64,000 nt of DNA from Streptomyces sp. MMG1533 (GTDB taxonomy: Bacteria > Actinomycetota > Actinomycetes > Streptomycetales > Streptomycetaceae). Location of the stretch: NCBI RefSeq assembly GCF_001279775.1, contig NZ_LGDG01000215.1, positions 30,510-94,509 of the forward strand. The letters are read 5' to 3'. Positions 17,175 through 26,548 of this stretch are shown here, piece after piece (position 1 is the first letter of the stretch; each line of letters opens with the position of its first letter). The notes beneath the pieces were generated by a model. That model was not told the origin of the DNA and did not search any database. It saw only the letters and a program-made list of their open reading frames with translations. Made by a program: the position numbers and the translations under genes.

Positions 17175-19036
17175 ATGTCGGAGTGGACGTGGGAGTGGAA
17201 GGGATACGACCTCGCTGCCGAACGGCTGCGGGAATCGCTCTGCACGCTCGGCAACGGCTACTTCGCCACAAGAGGCGCGGTGCCGGAGTGCCGGGCGGGC
17301 CTGGTGCACTACCCGGGAACCTACGCGGCCGGATGCCACAACCGCCCGGAGTCGACCGTAGCGGGACGACAGGTGGCGAACGAAGACCTGGTCAACCTCC
17401 CGAACTGGCTGCTCCTGCGGTTCCGCCTGCGCCGCGCCGAGGGTGCGTGGGGCCCGTGGTTCTCCCCGCATCCGCGCACCCTCCTGGACCACCGGCACAC
17501 CCTGGATCTGCGCCGCGCCACGCTCACCCGTACCTTCCGCCACCGGGACGAGAGGGCAGGTGTGGTCGCTGTCGAGCAGACCCGCCTGGTGCACATGGGT
17601 GATCCTCATCTGGCCGCACTACGGACGGTCTTCACCGCCGAGGACTGGTCGGGGCAGGTCGAGATCGAGTCCTGCCTCGACGGCGAGGTGACCAACGGCA
17701 ATGTGCACCGCTACCGTGCCCTCAACCGCCACCAGCTGACCCAGGTGCGGACCGGGACGCGGGCCCCCCACAGCGTCTGGCTGACCTGCCGGACCACCAC
17801 CTCCGACATCAGCGTCGCCATGGCCGCCCGGGCGGTCGTCACCGAACGGCCACCGGCCTCATGGGAGCTCCGCCCAGCCCGCCACCGTGCCGTTCACCGT
17901 CTGGTGCTCCCACTCACTCCCGGCCGTCCCGTCGCCGTGGAGAAGACCGTCGCGCTGCACACCTCACGCGACACGGCGATCAGCGACCTCTCGAGGCGGC
18001 GGTCGACCGGTTGTCCTCGGCGGCGGACTTCGCGGGCCTGCTGAACTCCCATGTCGCGGCCTGGGAGCGGTTGTGGCGGCGCGCGGAGATCCAGGTGCCT
18101 GCTCAGTCCGGGCGCGTACTGCGCTTCCACCTCTTCCACCTCCTGCAGACGCTGTCACCGCACACGGCGGACCTGGACGTGGGCGTCCCCGCCCGGGGGC
18201 TGCGCGGCGAGGCGTACCGGGGCCACGTCTTCTGGGACGAGCTGTTCGTCCTGCCGTACCTCAACCTGCACTTCCCCGAGGTCTCCCGGGCCCTCCTGAA
18301 CTACCGGTACCGGCGCCTCCCACGGGCCTGCCGGGCCGCCGCCGCGATCGGCCGGAGCGGGGCGATGTACCCCTGGCAGAGCGGCAGCGACGGCCGCGAG
18401 GAGACCCAGGAGTGGCATCTCGACCCCCACTCGGGGCGCTGGCTGCCGGACCACTCCCGGCTCCAGCACCACGTGGGCTCGGCAATCGCCTACAACGTGT
18501 GGCAGTACTGCGAGGCCACCGGCGACACCGAGTTCCTGCACACCAGAGGCGCGGAGATGCTGCTGCAGATCGCCCGCTTCTGGGCAGACCTCGCGGCCTT
18601 CGACCCCGAGACGGAGCGCCACCACATCCGCGGAGTCGTCGGCCCCGACGAGTACCACGACGCCTACCCGGGCGCCGCCCTGCCGGGGCTGGCGGACAAC
18701 ACGTACACCAACGTCACCGCCGCCTGGGTGCTCGGCCGCGCCCTGGACCTCCTGCGGCGCCTTCCCGCCTGGCGCCGGAAGGAACTGCGCGATCGCATCC
18801 GGCTGGACGACGGCGACCCCCCAAGTGGGAGGAGATCTCCCGACGGTTGTGGGTGCCGTTCCACCGTGGCGTGATCAGCCAGTTCGAGGGCTACGACGAT
18901 CTGGCCGAGCTGGACTGGGACGCCTACCGAACGCGCTACGACGACATCCGGCGGCTGGACCGGATCCTGGAGGCGGAGGGCGACACGGTCAACCGCTACA
19001 AGGCGTCCAAACAGGCCGACGTCCTCATGCTCGGCT
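17175..19036 (+). pseudogene. GH65 family glycoside phosphorylase/hydrolase, frameshifted and 3'-truncated
   Basis: From the ATG at 17175 (GGGGG upstream) the frame encodes a GH65 N-terminal domain: YDLAAERLRESLCTLGNGYF, TRGAVPECRAG. The frame breaks at about 17,990, before LEAAVDRLSSAADFAGLLNS. It then runs through the catalytic barrel (GHVFWDELFVLPYLNLHFPE, VVGPDEYHDAYPG with the general-acid Glu, ADNTYTNVTAAWVLG). It breaks again at about 18,819 in a run of six C before KWEEISRRLWVPF. The conserved phosphate-binding NRYKASKQADVLML is reached, but at GYL (about 19,036) the frame passes into a P-type ATPase. GH65 enzymes act on alpha-glucobioses such as trehalose or kojibiose. The gene is inactive unless the two indels are errors, and even then it lacks its C-terminal domain. 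Confidence 0.85.
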
Positions 19037-20976
19037 ACCTCACCGTCGCACTGTGCACGGTCGTGCTCGCCCTCGGGCTGGTGCGTGGACAGCCCGTGGA
19101 GCTGATGATCGTGGCGGCGATCAGTCTTGCCGTCGCTGCCGTTCCGGAGTCCCTCCCGGCCGTGGTGACGCTCGCTCTCGCTCTGGGAGCGCGGCGCATG
19201 GCGGACCGGCACGCCATCGTCCGCAGACTGCCCGCGGTGGAGACACTGGGCTCGGTGACCGTGATCGCCACCGACAAGACCGGCACCCTGACCGAGGGCC
19301 GGATGGCCGCCGAACATCTGTGGACGACGTCCGTCGGCGAGGCGACCGTCGTGGGGACCGGCTACGCGCCCGAGGGCCGGGCCGTACGCGGCGGCGAGAC
19401 CATGACCCCGGGCGAGGCGCCCGACCTGGCGGCGTTGCTGCGGGCCGCGATGCTGTGCAATGACGCGGCGCTGCAGCCCCCTTCGGACCACTCCCCGGAA
19501 TGGAGCGCGCTGGGCGATCCCACCGAGGCCGCCCTGCTGGTGGCCGGGGCCCGACTCGGGCTGGACAGGCCGGCACTGGACCGCGAACTACCGCGCGTGG
19601 AGGAGATCCCGTTCGACAGCGACCGCAAACGCATGACCACCGTGCACCGTCGGCCGGAGGGCGGAGTTCGGGTCGTGTGCAAGGGAGCGCCGGAATCCGT
19701 ACTCCGCCCGCGCATTCTGTCCGACGATCCCGAGGCGGTCGCCCGAGCGGCAGCACGCTCGGAGACGCTGGCCCGCCACGGGTACCGCGTGCTCGCCGTC
19801 GCCTCGGCCGACCACGAGGCCACGGCACCACAGCCCCCGACCTGGGAATCCGGCCTGTCGCTCCTCGGCCTCGTCGGCATCCTGGACCCGCCCCGCAACG
19901 CCTCGGAGCCGACCATCACCGCCTGCAAACGGGCCGGCATCATCCCCGTGCTGATCACCGGTGACCACCCACTGACCGCACGGGCGGTGGCCGATCGCCT
20001 CGGCATCGCCACCCGGGACGAGCAGGTCACCACAGGGGACCGGATCCGGGAGGGCACGGCGGGTGACCTGACGGGTGTGCGGGTCTACGCCCGCACCACT
20101 CCCGAGCAGAAGCTGGACATCGTCCAGGCGTGGCGCGAGGCCGGGCACGTGGTGGCGATGACGGGTGACGGCGTCAACGACGGTCCGGCGTTGCGTCAGG
20201 CCGACATCGGTGTCGCCATGGGGCGGCGCGGCACCGAGGTGGCACGCCAGGCGGCCGATCTGGTGCTGGCCGACGACAACCCTGCCACGATCGTGGCCGC
20301 CGTCGAGGAGGGACGCCGGGTCTACGCGAACGTACGACGGTTCCTGCTCTACGCACTCGCCGGTGGGACGGCGGAGATCCTGGTCATGCTCCTCGGCCCC
20401 TTCCTGGGGATGCCTCTGCCGCTCCTGCCCGCACAGATCCTGTGGATCAACCTGCTCACACACGGCCTACCCGGCGTCGCCCTCGGTGCGGAGCCCGTCG
20501 CTCCGGACACGATGCGCCACCCGCCTCGGCCGCCCGCGGAGAGTGTGCTGGGCGCCGGCCTGTGGCCGCGGATCCTGTTCATGGGCGCCTTCATCGCCAC
20601 GGTGACGCTCGCGGCCGGCATCTGGGCACGGGAGACCGGACGCCCCTGGCAGTCCATGATCTTCCTGGTGCTCGGGGCGACCCAGCTCGGCATGGCACTC
20701 GGCTCCCGGGCACGCCCGGGCAGCCTGGCCAACCCGTTCCTGCTGATCGCGGTAGGAACGGCACTGAGTCTTCAGGCAGCCGGCGTCTACCTGCCGCCCC
20801 TCCAGGACCTGCTGGGTACGGAGCCTCTGTCTCCCACCGATCTGGTGATCGCCTGTGCCCTGTCCGGCCTCGGCCATGTCGTCATGCGGCTCCAGACGCG
20901 ACTGAGACCGGAACGCCCGCCGCGCGGCGGCCCACCGGCGGCCTGGGACGTCGGCGAGCGCACCGCCACGCGGTGA
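19037..20976 (+). pseudogene. P-type cation-transporting ATPase, N-terminal third missing, fused to GH65
   Basis: Joined in frame to the GH65 remnant, this segment starts inside a membrane helix (TVALCTVVLALGLVRG) and continues VPESLPAVVTLALALGARRM. It then has the phosphorylation motif VIATDKTGTLTEG, the nucleotide-binding domain (FDSDRKRMTTVHR, VCKGAPESVL), the hinge MTGDGVNDGPALRQADIGVAMG and four to six C-terminal helices. The layout resembles P2A calcium-type pumps. The first two helices and the actuator domain with its TGES loop are absent, so the enzyme cannot dephosphorylate normally. A deletion that removed the GH65 3' end and the ATPase 5' end is the simplest cause. If translated by internal initiation, the product would be non-functional. 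Confidence 0.85.
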
Positions 20977-21109
20977 CGTGGCCGTCTGTTCCCCGGCATG
21001 CGCAGGGGAAGTGAGCAGCCGACACTGGTCTTGAGGACGAGACCGGCCGGGGCGGGTCACACTCCACGAGTTCCTCCCGCGCCGACAACGACGCCGGAAG
21101 GACACGACC

Positions 21110-21529
21110 ATGACGACTGCCCAGGAGATCATGCACGCCGGTGCCACCTGCGTACAGGAGAGCGAAACACTTCAGGACGCGGCGCGCAGGATGAAGGAAC
21201 TGGACGTGGGGGCCCTGCCGATCTGCGGGGAGGACGACCGGCTCCACGGGATCATCACCGACCGCGACATCGTGGTGAAGTGTCTCGCCAGGGGCAAGGA
21301 CCCCAGGACCATGACCGCCGGCCAGCTGGAACAGGGCAAACCGATCACGATCGATGCCAAGGCCGATGCCGACCAGGTCCTGCACACCATGAAGGAGCAC
21401 AGGATCCGTCGGCTGCCGGTGACCGACAATCATCGCCTCGTCGGCATGATCAGCGAGGCGGACCTCGCACGTCACCTTCCCGAGGACCAAGTGGGCCACT
21501 TCGTCGAGGTCGTCTGCGCGACCTCCTGA
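21110..21529 (+). CDS. two-CBS-domain protein (Hrp1-like)
   Basis: A 139-residue stand-alone Bateman module. First CBS: EIMHAGATCVQESETLQDAA and VGALPICGEDDRLHGIITDR. Second: KPITIDAKADADQVLHTMKE and RRLPVTDNHRLVGMISEADL. It closely resembles Rv2626c/Hrp1, one of the most strongly hypoxia-induced mycobacterial proteins, and probably senses an adenosyl ligand. Its ATG follows GGAAGGACACGACC. It stands 133 bp after the P-type ATPase and 55 bp before a short-chain dehydrogenase that has its own strong ribosome-binding site. Confidence 0.9.
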   Translation: MTTAQEIMHAGATCVQESETLQDAARRMKELDVGALPICGEDDRLHGIITDRDIVVKCLARGKDPRTMTAGQLEQGKPITIDAKADADQVLHTMKEHRIRRLPVTDNHRLVGMISEADLARHLPEDQVGHFVEVVCATS

Positions 21530-21583
21530 CCGACCTGTCATTCCCCGGCGAGTCTTCGTCGACCATCGGTTCAGGAGGTCGTG

Positions 21584-22333
21584 ATGGGACGTCTCAACGA
21601 GCGAGTGGCGATCGTCACCGGTGGAGCCAGAGGGATCGGGGCCGCCGTGGCACGTCTGTTCGCCGCGGAAGGCGCGGCTGTGACGGTCGCCGATGTCCTC
21701 GACATCGAAGGAGAAAAACTGGCGGCCGAACTCGGTGGCCCTGCCCGGTATGCGCACCTGGACGTCAGCGCCGAGAACGACTGGCAGACGGTGGTGGCGG
21801 AGACGGAGCGGGAACTAGGCCCCGTCTCGGTGCTGGTCAACAACGCTGGCATCCTCGAATGGGGAACCATCGAGGAACAGCCTCTCGAATCCTTCCGCCG
21901 CGTCATCGACGTCAACCTCCAGGGCGCCTGGCTGGGCATGCGCACGGCTGCCCCTTCCCTTCGTCGGGCGGGTGGAGGCGTGATCGTGAACATCTCCTCA
22001 CTCGCCGGCATCACCGGCTACGCAGGTATCGGAGCCTATGTGGCCAGCAAGTGGGGACTGCGCGGACTGACCAAGGCCGCGGCATTGGAACTGGCCCCGG
22101 ACGGGACCCGTGTCTGCTCGGTCCATCCCGGTGCTGTGCGCACCGCGATGACAGCCGACTTCGACGACTCCTTCACGGCCGCGCAGCCCCTCCCCCGGTT
22201 CGGTGAGCCCGAGGAGGTCGCCCGCATGGTGCTCTTCATCGCCGCCGACGCCACCTACTCCACCGGCACGGAGTTCGTCCTGGACGGCGGCGTCACCGCC
22301 GGCCCACCGACCACTCTGACGCCCGACCACTGA
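21584..22333 (+). CDS. short-chain dehydrogenase/reductase (SDR)
   Basis: A 249-residue classical SDR. The cofactor motif is TGGARGIGAAVARLF, with an NNAGILEWGTIEE loop. The catalytic Ser lies in ISSLAGITGY, the YVASK tetrad follows, and C-terminal SDR features appear in VHPGAVRTAMTADF. It would be an NAD(P)-dependent alcohol/ketone oxidoreductase; the 3-alpha-hydroxysteroid or FabG-like branch fits, but the substrate is open. AGGAGG lies 5 bases before the ATG at 21584, which I prefer to the GTG at 21581. It is the last intact gene of the stress island before decayed sequence begins. Confidence 0.88.
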   Translation: MGRLNERVAIVTGGARGIGAAVARLFAAEGAAVTVADVLDIEGEKLAAELGGPARYAHLDVSAENDWQTVVAETERELGPVSVLVNNAGILEWGTIEEQPLESFRRVIDVNLQGAWLGMRTAAPSLRRAGGGVIVNISSLAGITGYAGIGAYVASKWGLRGLTKAAALELAPDGTRVCSVHPGAVRTAMTADFDDSFTAAQPLPRFGEPEEVARMVLFIAADATYSTGTEFVLDGGVTAGPPTTLTPDH

Positions 22334-22640
22334 TGGTGCTGCAGCGCCAGGTCACCGACTGTCCGTCTCTCACCAACGCGAGAGCAGCCAGGCCGAACTG
22401 AACCCGATGGGCTGCCCCGCAGCGGAGAGCGGGAGCGACCGCCGTCATGCGCACTGGGCCCGGGAAACGGGTCCGGGAAGCTGCGCAGCAGGAAGGCGAT
22501 GCTCCTGGGGCCAGTCCCACTCGTCCACCGGTGTGCCCATGGTGGTGTGGCCGATGGCGTACAGGTGCTGGACGTCGTGGCCCGCTGTGGCCGGAAGTCG
22601 CCAGCGTCGACACAAGCGGCACTCTGCAGGCAGCGGCTGT
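22334..22640. other. non-coding or decayed stretch
   Basis: No complete gene was seen. On the minus strand a frame reading HDVQHLYAIGHTTMGTPVDE (about 22,585 down to 22,520) has a coding-like composition, but it is short and I do not recognise it. The downstream monooxygenase remnant has lost its own start here. Confidence 0.4.
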
Positions 22641-23396
22641 CCAGGCCCTGGCAGCCGTCCGCTTCGGGAGGAGTCTCTCCATCACCCTGGCACTGCAGGC
22701 CCATGACCACGGAGCGCGTGTCCGGATCGTCGAGCGGCGCCTCGGCGCGTTCCGGCCCTCCCGCGCGCTCATCCTGCACCCACGCACCCTGGAGGTCCTG
22801 CGCCCGCTCGGCGTCACGGACGCCCTGCTGGAGCTGGCGGACACCGCACCGACGGTCGGGCTTCATCTCGGCTCCCGCGTCGTCGAGACCGGTCTCGCCG
22901 ACCTCGCCCTGCCCGACACTGCGTTCCCGCATCTGTCACTGATGCGGCAGACGGACGTCGAGAAAGTGCTGGCCCAGGCGCTCGCCGACCGCGGGGTGAC
23001 GGTGGAACGGGGCACCGAACTGGTCACCGCCCGCGACGAAAGGCACAGCGCGCGGGCCGTGCTGCGCTCGCAACAGGGTACGGAGGAGGTCCGCTGCCTC
23101 TTCGTCGGCGGCTGCGACGGCCCGGCCAGCACCGTACGGGCCTGCGCCGGCATCGGGTGGCACGGCCGGCCCTACACCGAAGAGGTGGTCCTCGCCGACC
23201 TCGAACTCACCGGCGACTCGGGCCGTTCCGGAGCCCAGGTGTTCGCGGGGCGACAAGGACTGCTGTTCCTCTTCCCGCTCGGAGAGCAGGCCACCTGGCG
23301 GCTGCTGGCCACGCGCGCGTCCACGGGCGGGTCCGGACTGGAATTCGGCCAGCCCGGACCCGCCGTCCCGTGTGCCGATCTGCAACAACTTCTGAG
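22640..23396 (+). pseudogene. FAD-dependent monooxygenase, 5' and central part (interrupted by insertion)
   Basis: The frame encodes the PheA/TfdB-type aromatic hydroxylase fold: ITLALQAHDHGARVRIVERR, PSRALILHPRTLEVLRPLGV, LRQTDVEKVLAQAL and FVGGCDGPASTVRACAGI (DG motif). The expected GxGxxG dinucleotide loop before ITLALQ is absent and replaced by unrelated residues (VRFGRS), so the 5' end is damaged. The frame ends at DLQQLLS, where the inserted element starts at 23,397. The rest of the gene resumes at 27,776 with SDAGLNARIERLAWSARV. The coordinates of the 5' edge are approximate. Confidence 0.8.
23392..23396. repeat. left 5-bp direct repeat (CTGAG) flanking the insertion
   Basis: CTGAG here is repeated at 27,776-27,780. 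Removing one copy and everything between joins the two monooxygenase halves in frame (QQLL-SDAGLNAR), as expected for a target-site duplication. Confidence 0.7.
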
Positions 23397-23430
23397 CTTG
23401 TCTCTTAGCCTCTGAGGCCGTCGCGCTCGA

Positions 23431-24857
23431 TTATGCTCTCGGGGCGTCTGGTCGTTTTCCCGACGCCATAGCGGATCGCGGGTCGGCGATTCTTGGAGCC
23501 AAGTGGCCTTCCTGGCCCAGGTATTGATGGTTTCGGTGCACGGGCCGGACCGTGCAGGTGCGGGCGGAGGTTCCGAAACCCCGGCGGACGCGGGCGGGGG
23601 TGAGCCGTGCGGGCTCGGCCGGCTTCTCCCAGGGGTGGCGGAGGTCCGCTGCGGCTTCGCGGGTGAGCCGGAGCTGGGTGTGGGCGGCGATGATCAGCCA
23701 CGTCCAGCGGTCTCCGGCTTCGGGGGTGCGGAGCTTGGGCCGGGTCCAGCCGAGGGTCTGCTTCATCAGCCGGAAGGTGTGCTCGATGTCGAAGTGCGCA
23801 GGAACGCCTGCCAGCGGACGTCGACGTCCTCGCCACTCAGTCCGGTGGCCGACGACCACAGCCAGAGGGGCAGCGGGTCTCCGCCGCCGGGGAGGCGGTC
23901 GACCTGGAGGCGAATCAGCGTGCCCTCGATGATGGGGAGTTCGCCGGTGTGGTCGATCCACGCGGAGCGGGTGGTCAGGCGGGGGTGGATGCGGTCCCAG
24001 GCCATCGCGCGGGCGGTGCCGTACCGATCGGTGACCTGCACCGTCGCCGCGTCCGGATCGCCCCAGGTCTCCGGCTTGGCGAAGCGGAACTCCTTGCCGT
24101 GCTTCGGCGGGCGCCCGCCCTGGGGATAGGACATGGCGTACTCCTTGAGCGAGGGCGTCGGCCGTCGCATGACGCGGTCGGAGCGCATCCGTCCCAGCAC
24201 CTCGACCGGGAGGCCGTCGAGGAGGTGGGCCATGCGCGGGGCGTCGTAGCCGGCGTCGAAGACGATCAGGATGTCGCGGTCGCCGAGGTGCCAGCGGCCC
24301 ATCTCGATCAGATCGACGACCACCCGGCGGACCTGGGCGGCGGTGACCTGGGCTACGTCGTCGTCCGGTCCGAAACGCACGGCGTCCAGGAGCTGGCACC
24401 AGGACGTCCGGCCCGATTCCAGGGCGGCGACGAACGAGTACGGCCAGCCGGGTATGAACTGGTCCGAGGACCGTCCGCTGCGGCCGTAGACGTGGCAGAA
24501 CAGGCGGTCCGCGCTGGTCGGGGCGTCGGGGCGGAGCCAGTTGCTGATGTCGACGCCGAGGACCAGGCGGCCGTCGGCGGCGTGCGGCATGGGCAGGCCC
24601 GCCAGCACCTGCCGCAGCCGGGGCACGTCCACGTTTCCGCTGTTCAGTGCGTCGTACATCGCACCGTGCCCCCGACGGTGCTCGGCCACCAGCGTCAGGT
24701 CCACCGGCGAGGTCACCGGTCCGTCCGCGCACAGCAACGCGTCGGTGAGGTCGAACAGTTCGTCCCCGCGCGCGGTCAGGCAGTCAAATAAGTCCTCCCG
24801 GAAGCGTGACGCTTTCGCGAACGCTTCCCCCGGAGCATGATCAGGCAGCAGACTCAC
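23431..24857 (-). pseudogene. DDE transposase (IS701/IS4-like), frameshifted
   Basis: From a GTG at 24857 the frame encodes SLLPDHAPGEAFAKASRFRE, LVLGVDISNWLRPDA (first catalytic Asp region), ILIVFDAGYDAPRMAHLLDG (second Asp) and LWLWSSATGLSGEDVDVRWQ. At about 23,796 the frame breaks: a one-base loss in CTGCGCACTTCGAC, where CGCCACTTC would keep it open. It continues in another frame as FDIEHTFRLMKQTLGWTRPK, which carries the catalytic Glu, to the TGA at 23431. There is no heptameric slippery sequence at the break, so programmed frameshifting is unlikely. The transposase is probably inactive now. The family assignment rests on layout rather than a search. Confidence 0.8.
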
Positions 24858-24996
24858 CCTTACGGCCTTCGTCGTGGTCAGGTGTGTCCTTGGTCGGAGC
24901 ACATGATCAGACGAAGGCCGCCTCAACGTCCGGCGAACACCCAGGTGAACGACCTAGTTCGAGGAGCAATTCGACTCATCGATAGCCTGCATCACC

Positions 24997-25434
24997 ATGA
25001 TGCGCGCTTGGATCCTGCCGATGCTGCTTGTGCTCAGCGGCTCAGCCGTCGCGACCGGGCAGATCTTCAAGGGGAGCCCCGGCACAGCCGCAGCACTCCT
25101 GCTGGCGTTCCTAACGCTCGCCGGCGTGAACTCACCCCTGATCTTCCCGAGGTCGATCGGTGCGCAGGAGGCACAACGCCGCAGCGCGGTCGACGGCCGA
25201 CCGGTCGTCTTCTGGCGGCCGGGCTGCAAGTACTGCATACGACTACGCATCCGGCTCGGCCGCAGCGCCCGCCAGCTGCACTGGGTCAACATCTGGCGCG
25301 ACCCGGCAGCAGCCGCAGCGGTGAGAGCAGCCAACGACGGCAACGAGACCGTGCCCACCGTCGTCGTGGCGGGCCAGCCACACACCAACCCCGATCCCGA
25401 ATGGGTGCGCGAACAGCTCTCCCCTTCCGCGTGA
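24997..25434 (+). CDS. membrane-anchored glutaredoxin/mycoredoxin-like protein
   Basis: A 145-residue protein. Two hydrophobic segments occupy residues 4-20 and 29-46 (LLLVLSGSAVATG, AALLLAFLTLAGV). They are followed by a thioredoxin-fold domain with VVFWRPGCKYCIRLRIRL (CKYC active site) and ETVPTVVVAGQPHTNPD, the cis-Pro-containing TVPT motif. This pattern fits mycothiol-dependent mycoredoxins with an N-terminal membrane anchor. It stands inside the candidate mobile element, on the strand opposite the transposase. No ribosome-binding site is obvious before the ATGATG start. The fold is clear; the partner thiol is inferred from actinobacterial physiology. Confidence 0.8.
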   Translation: MMRAWILPMLLVLSGSAVATGQIFKGSPGTAAALLLAFLTLAGVNSPLIFPRSIGAQEAQRRSAVDGRPVVFWRPGCKYCIRLRIRLGRSARQLHWVNIWRDPAAAAAVRAANDGNETVPTVVVAGQPHTNPDPEWVREQLSPSA

Positions 25435-25461
25435 TCAGAAACCACGACCTACCGGAGAGGC

Positions 25462-25530
25462 TGTCCTGTGCCACTGAAGATTGAACGTGTGTCATCGAAA
25501 TCTGAGTGGCCTGTGTCACTCGTGGTCGCC
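25462..25530 (+). repeat. left terminal repeats of a nested IS21-like segment
   Basis: Successive related motifs occur: TGTGCCACTGAAGATTGA (25,467-25,484), TGTGTCATCGAAATCTGA (25,488-25,505) and a partial TGTGTCACTCG (25,513-25,522), preceded by CTGTCC. Reverse-complement versions sit at 27,661-27,733. Multiple copies of a roughly 20-bp motif at both ends are a hallmark of IS21-family elements. Confidence 0.55.
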
Positions 25531-25624
25531 GAGGGGCGGTCACGAGTACCCCAGGTCGACGACCAGATCGCATCGGGAAACGGCGGCGCTCTGTCGCATC
25601 GCCAGGTGCCGGAGTGCCAAGGGC

Positions 25625-26449
25625 TCATTCAGCCCACATCCCGAGCCGCTCGGCCAGGAAGGCGATGATCTCGTTCCGGGCCTGCATGGTGGGGTGACCG
25701 TCCTGGTCGACGAGGTGTGCCGTGACGACGCTGTGGGCGCAACCGACGACGTCACGGAAGAAGGGCGGAGGGTTCGTGTTCGCAGTCTCGGCTTTGAGTA
25801 CGCGGCCGTCGAATGCGTCCCCGAGCAGCGCTCGGTAAGCCGCGAACCGCTGACCAGTGCACCACCTGTCGTTGTCGAAGCGGTAGGCGAGAACCTTCAA
25901 TCCCTCTCGCGCTACGCGTTCAGCCACGGCAGCAGCGTCTTCGTCGCTGATCTCCAGACCGCCGGGATCGTCCAGCGGAAGCGACGGATGGTTGACCACT
26001 GGTGCGATGACAGCCGGTTCGAGCGCCATGGTCAAGGCAAAGTTGCCGGTAAAACACAGACCGACGGCGCCGACGCCAGGCCCGCCACGCTCGGCGTGCG
26101 CCAGGCGGGCGAGGCCGCGCAGCCATGTGACGACGGGGCTGGTGCCGCCACCGGCGAAGGCTCGGAACTCAGCGCTGACGCAGGCGCGTCGAACGACGGT
26201 CTCGCGTGCCTCGGCGAGCGGATAGGCACCGTCGACGCCGAAAAGAGAGGGCAGGTACACGGAGAAGCCGGCATCACGCACCCACCGCGCGAACCGCGCG
26301 ACGTCGGGGCTGATACCCGGCATCTCGGGCATGAGGATGACTGCCGGTCCTGACCCGGCAACGTACACGGTCTTGTCGACGTCATCGACGCTGACGGCTC
26401 TCCGTGAGAAGTCGTCCAAGGGGTCGCTCTGTCCTCGCATGATTGTCAT
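25625..26449 (-). CDS. dienelactone hydrolase family protein
   Basis: A 274-residue alpha/beta hydrolase. The core GSGPAVILMPEMPGISPD is the N-terminal strand region. The nucleophile lies in GVGAVGLCFTGNFALTM (Cys in GLCFTG, as in dienelactone hydrolases). The remaining triad candidates are the Asp in YRFDNDRWC and the His in CAHSVVTAHL. Family enzymes open dienelactones in chloroaromatic degradation, but many members act on other lactones or esters. The start is uncertain: ATGs at 26449 and 26440 lack good ribosome-binding sites. It is divergent from the GlxA-type regulator, which probably controls it. Both lie inside the nested mobile segment. Confidence 0.85.
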   Translation of the reverse strand: MTIMRGQSDPLDDFSRRAVSVDDVDKTVYVAGSGPAVILMPEMPGISPDVARFARWVRDAGFSVYLPSLFGVDGAYPLAEARETVVRRACVSAEFRAFAGGGTSPVVTWLRGLARLAHAERGGPGVGAVGLCFTGNFALTMALEPAVIAPVVNHPSLPLDDPGGLEISDEDAAAVAERVAREGLKVLAYRFDNDRWCTGQRFAAYRALLGDAFDGRVLKAETANTNPPPFFRDVVGCAHSVVTAHLVDQDGHPTMQARNEIIAFLAERLGMWAE

Positions 26450-26548
26450 GACCGAGATGATGACGAGCGGCCGCCCTTCTGAGAAGCGGCGGCATCGCCA
26501 CGTATCACGGTAATATCGCCACCCGTTCGAAGGTGCCGGAGGGGCCGC

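Noticed and set aside
20990..21060. Second DevR box before the Hrp1-like gene (GGTCTTGAGGACGAGACC)
   Set aside because: Only GGTC/GACC arms match, and the GGGAC half-site typical of the box is absent.
23780..23810. Programmed frameshift in the transposase
   Set aside because: No slippery heptamer or downstream pseudoknot was visible at the break; a one-base loss is simpler.
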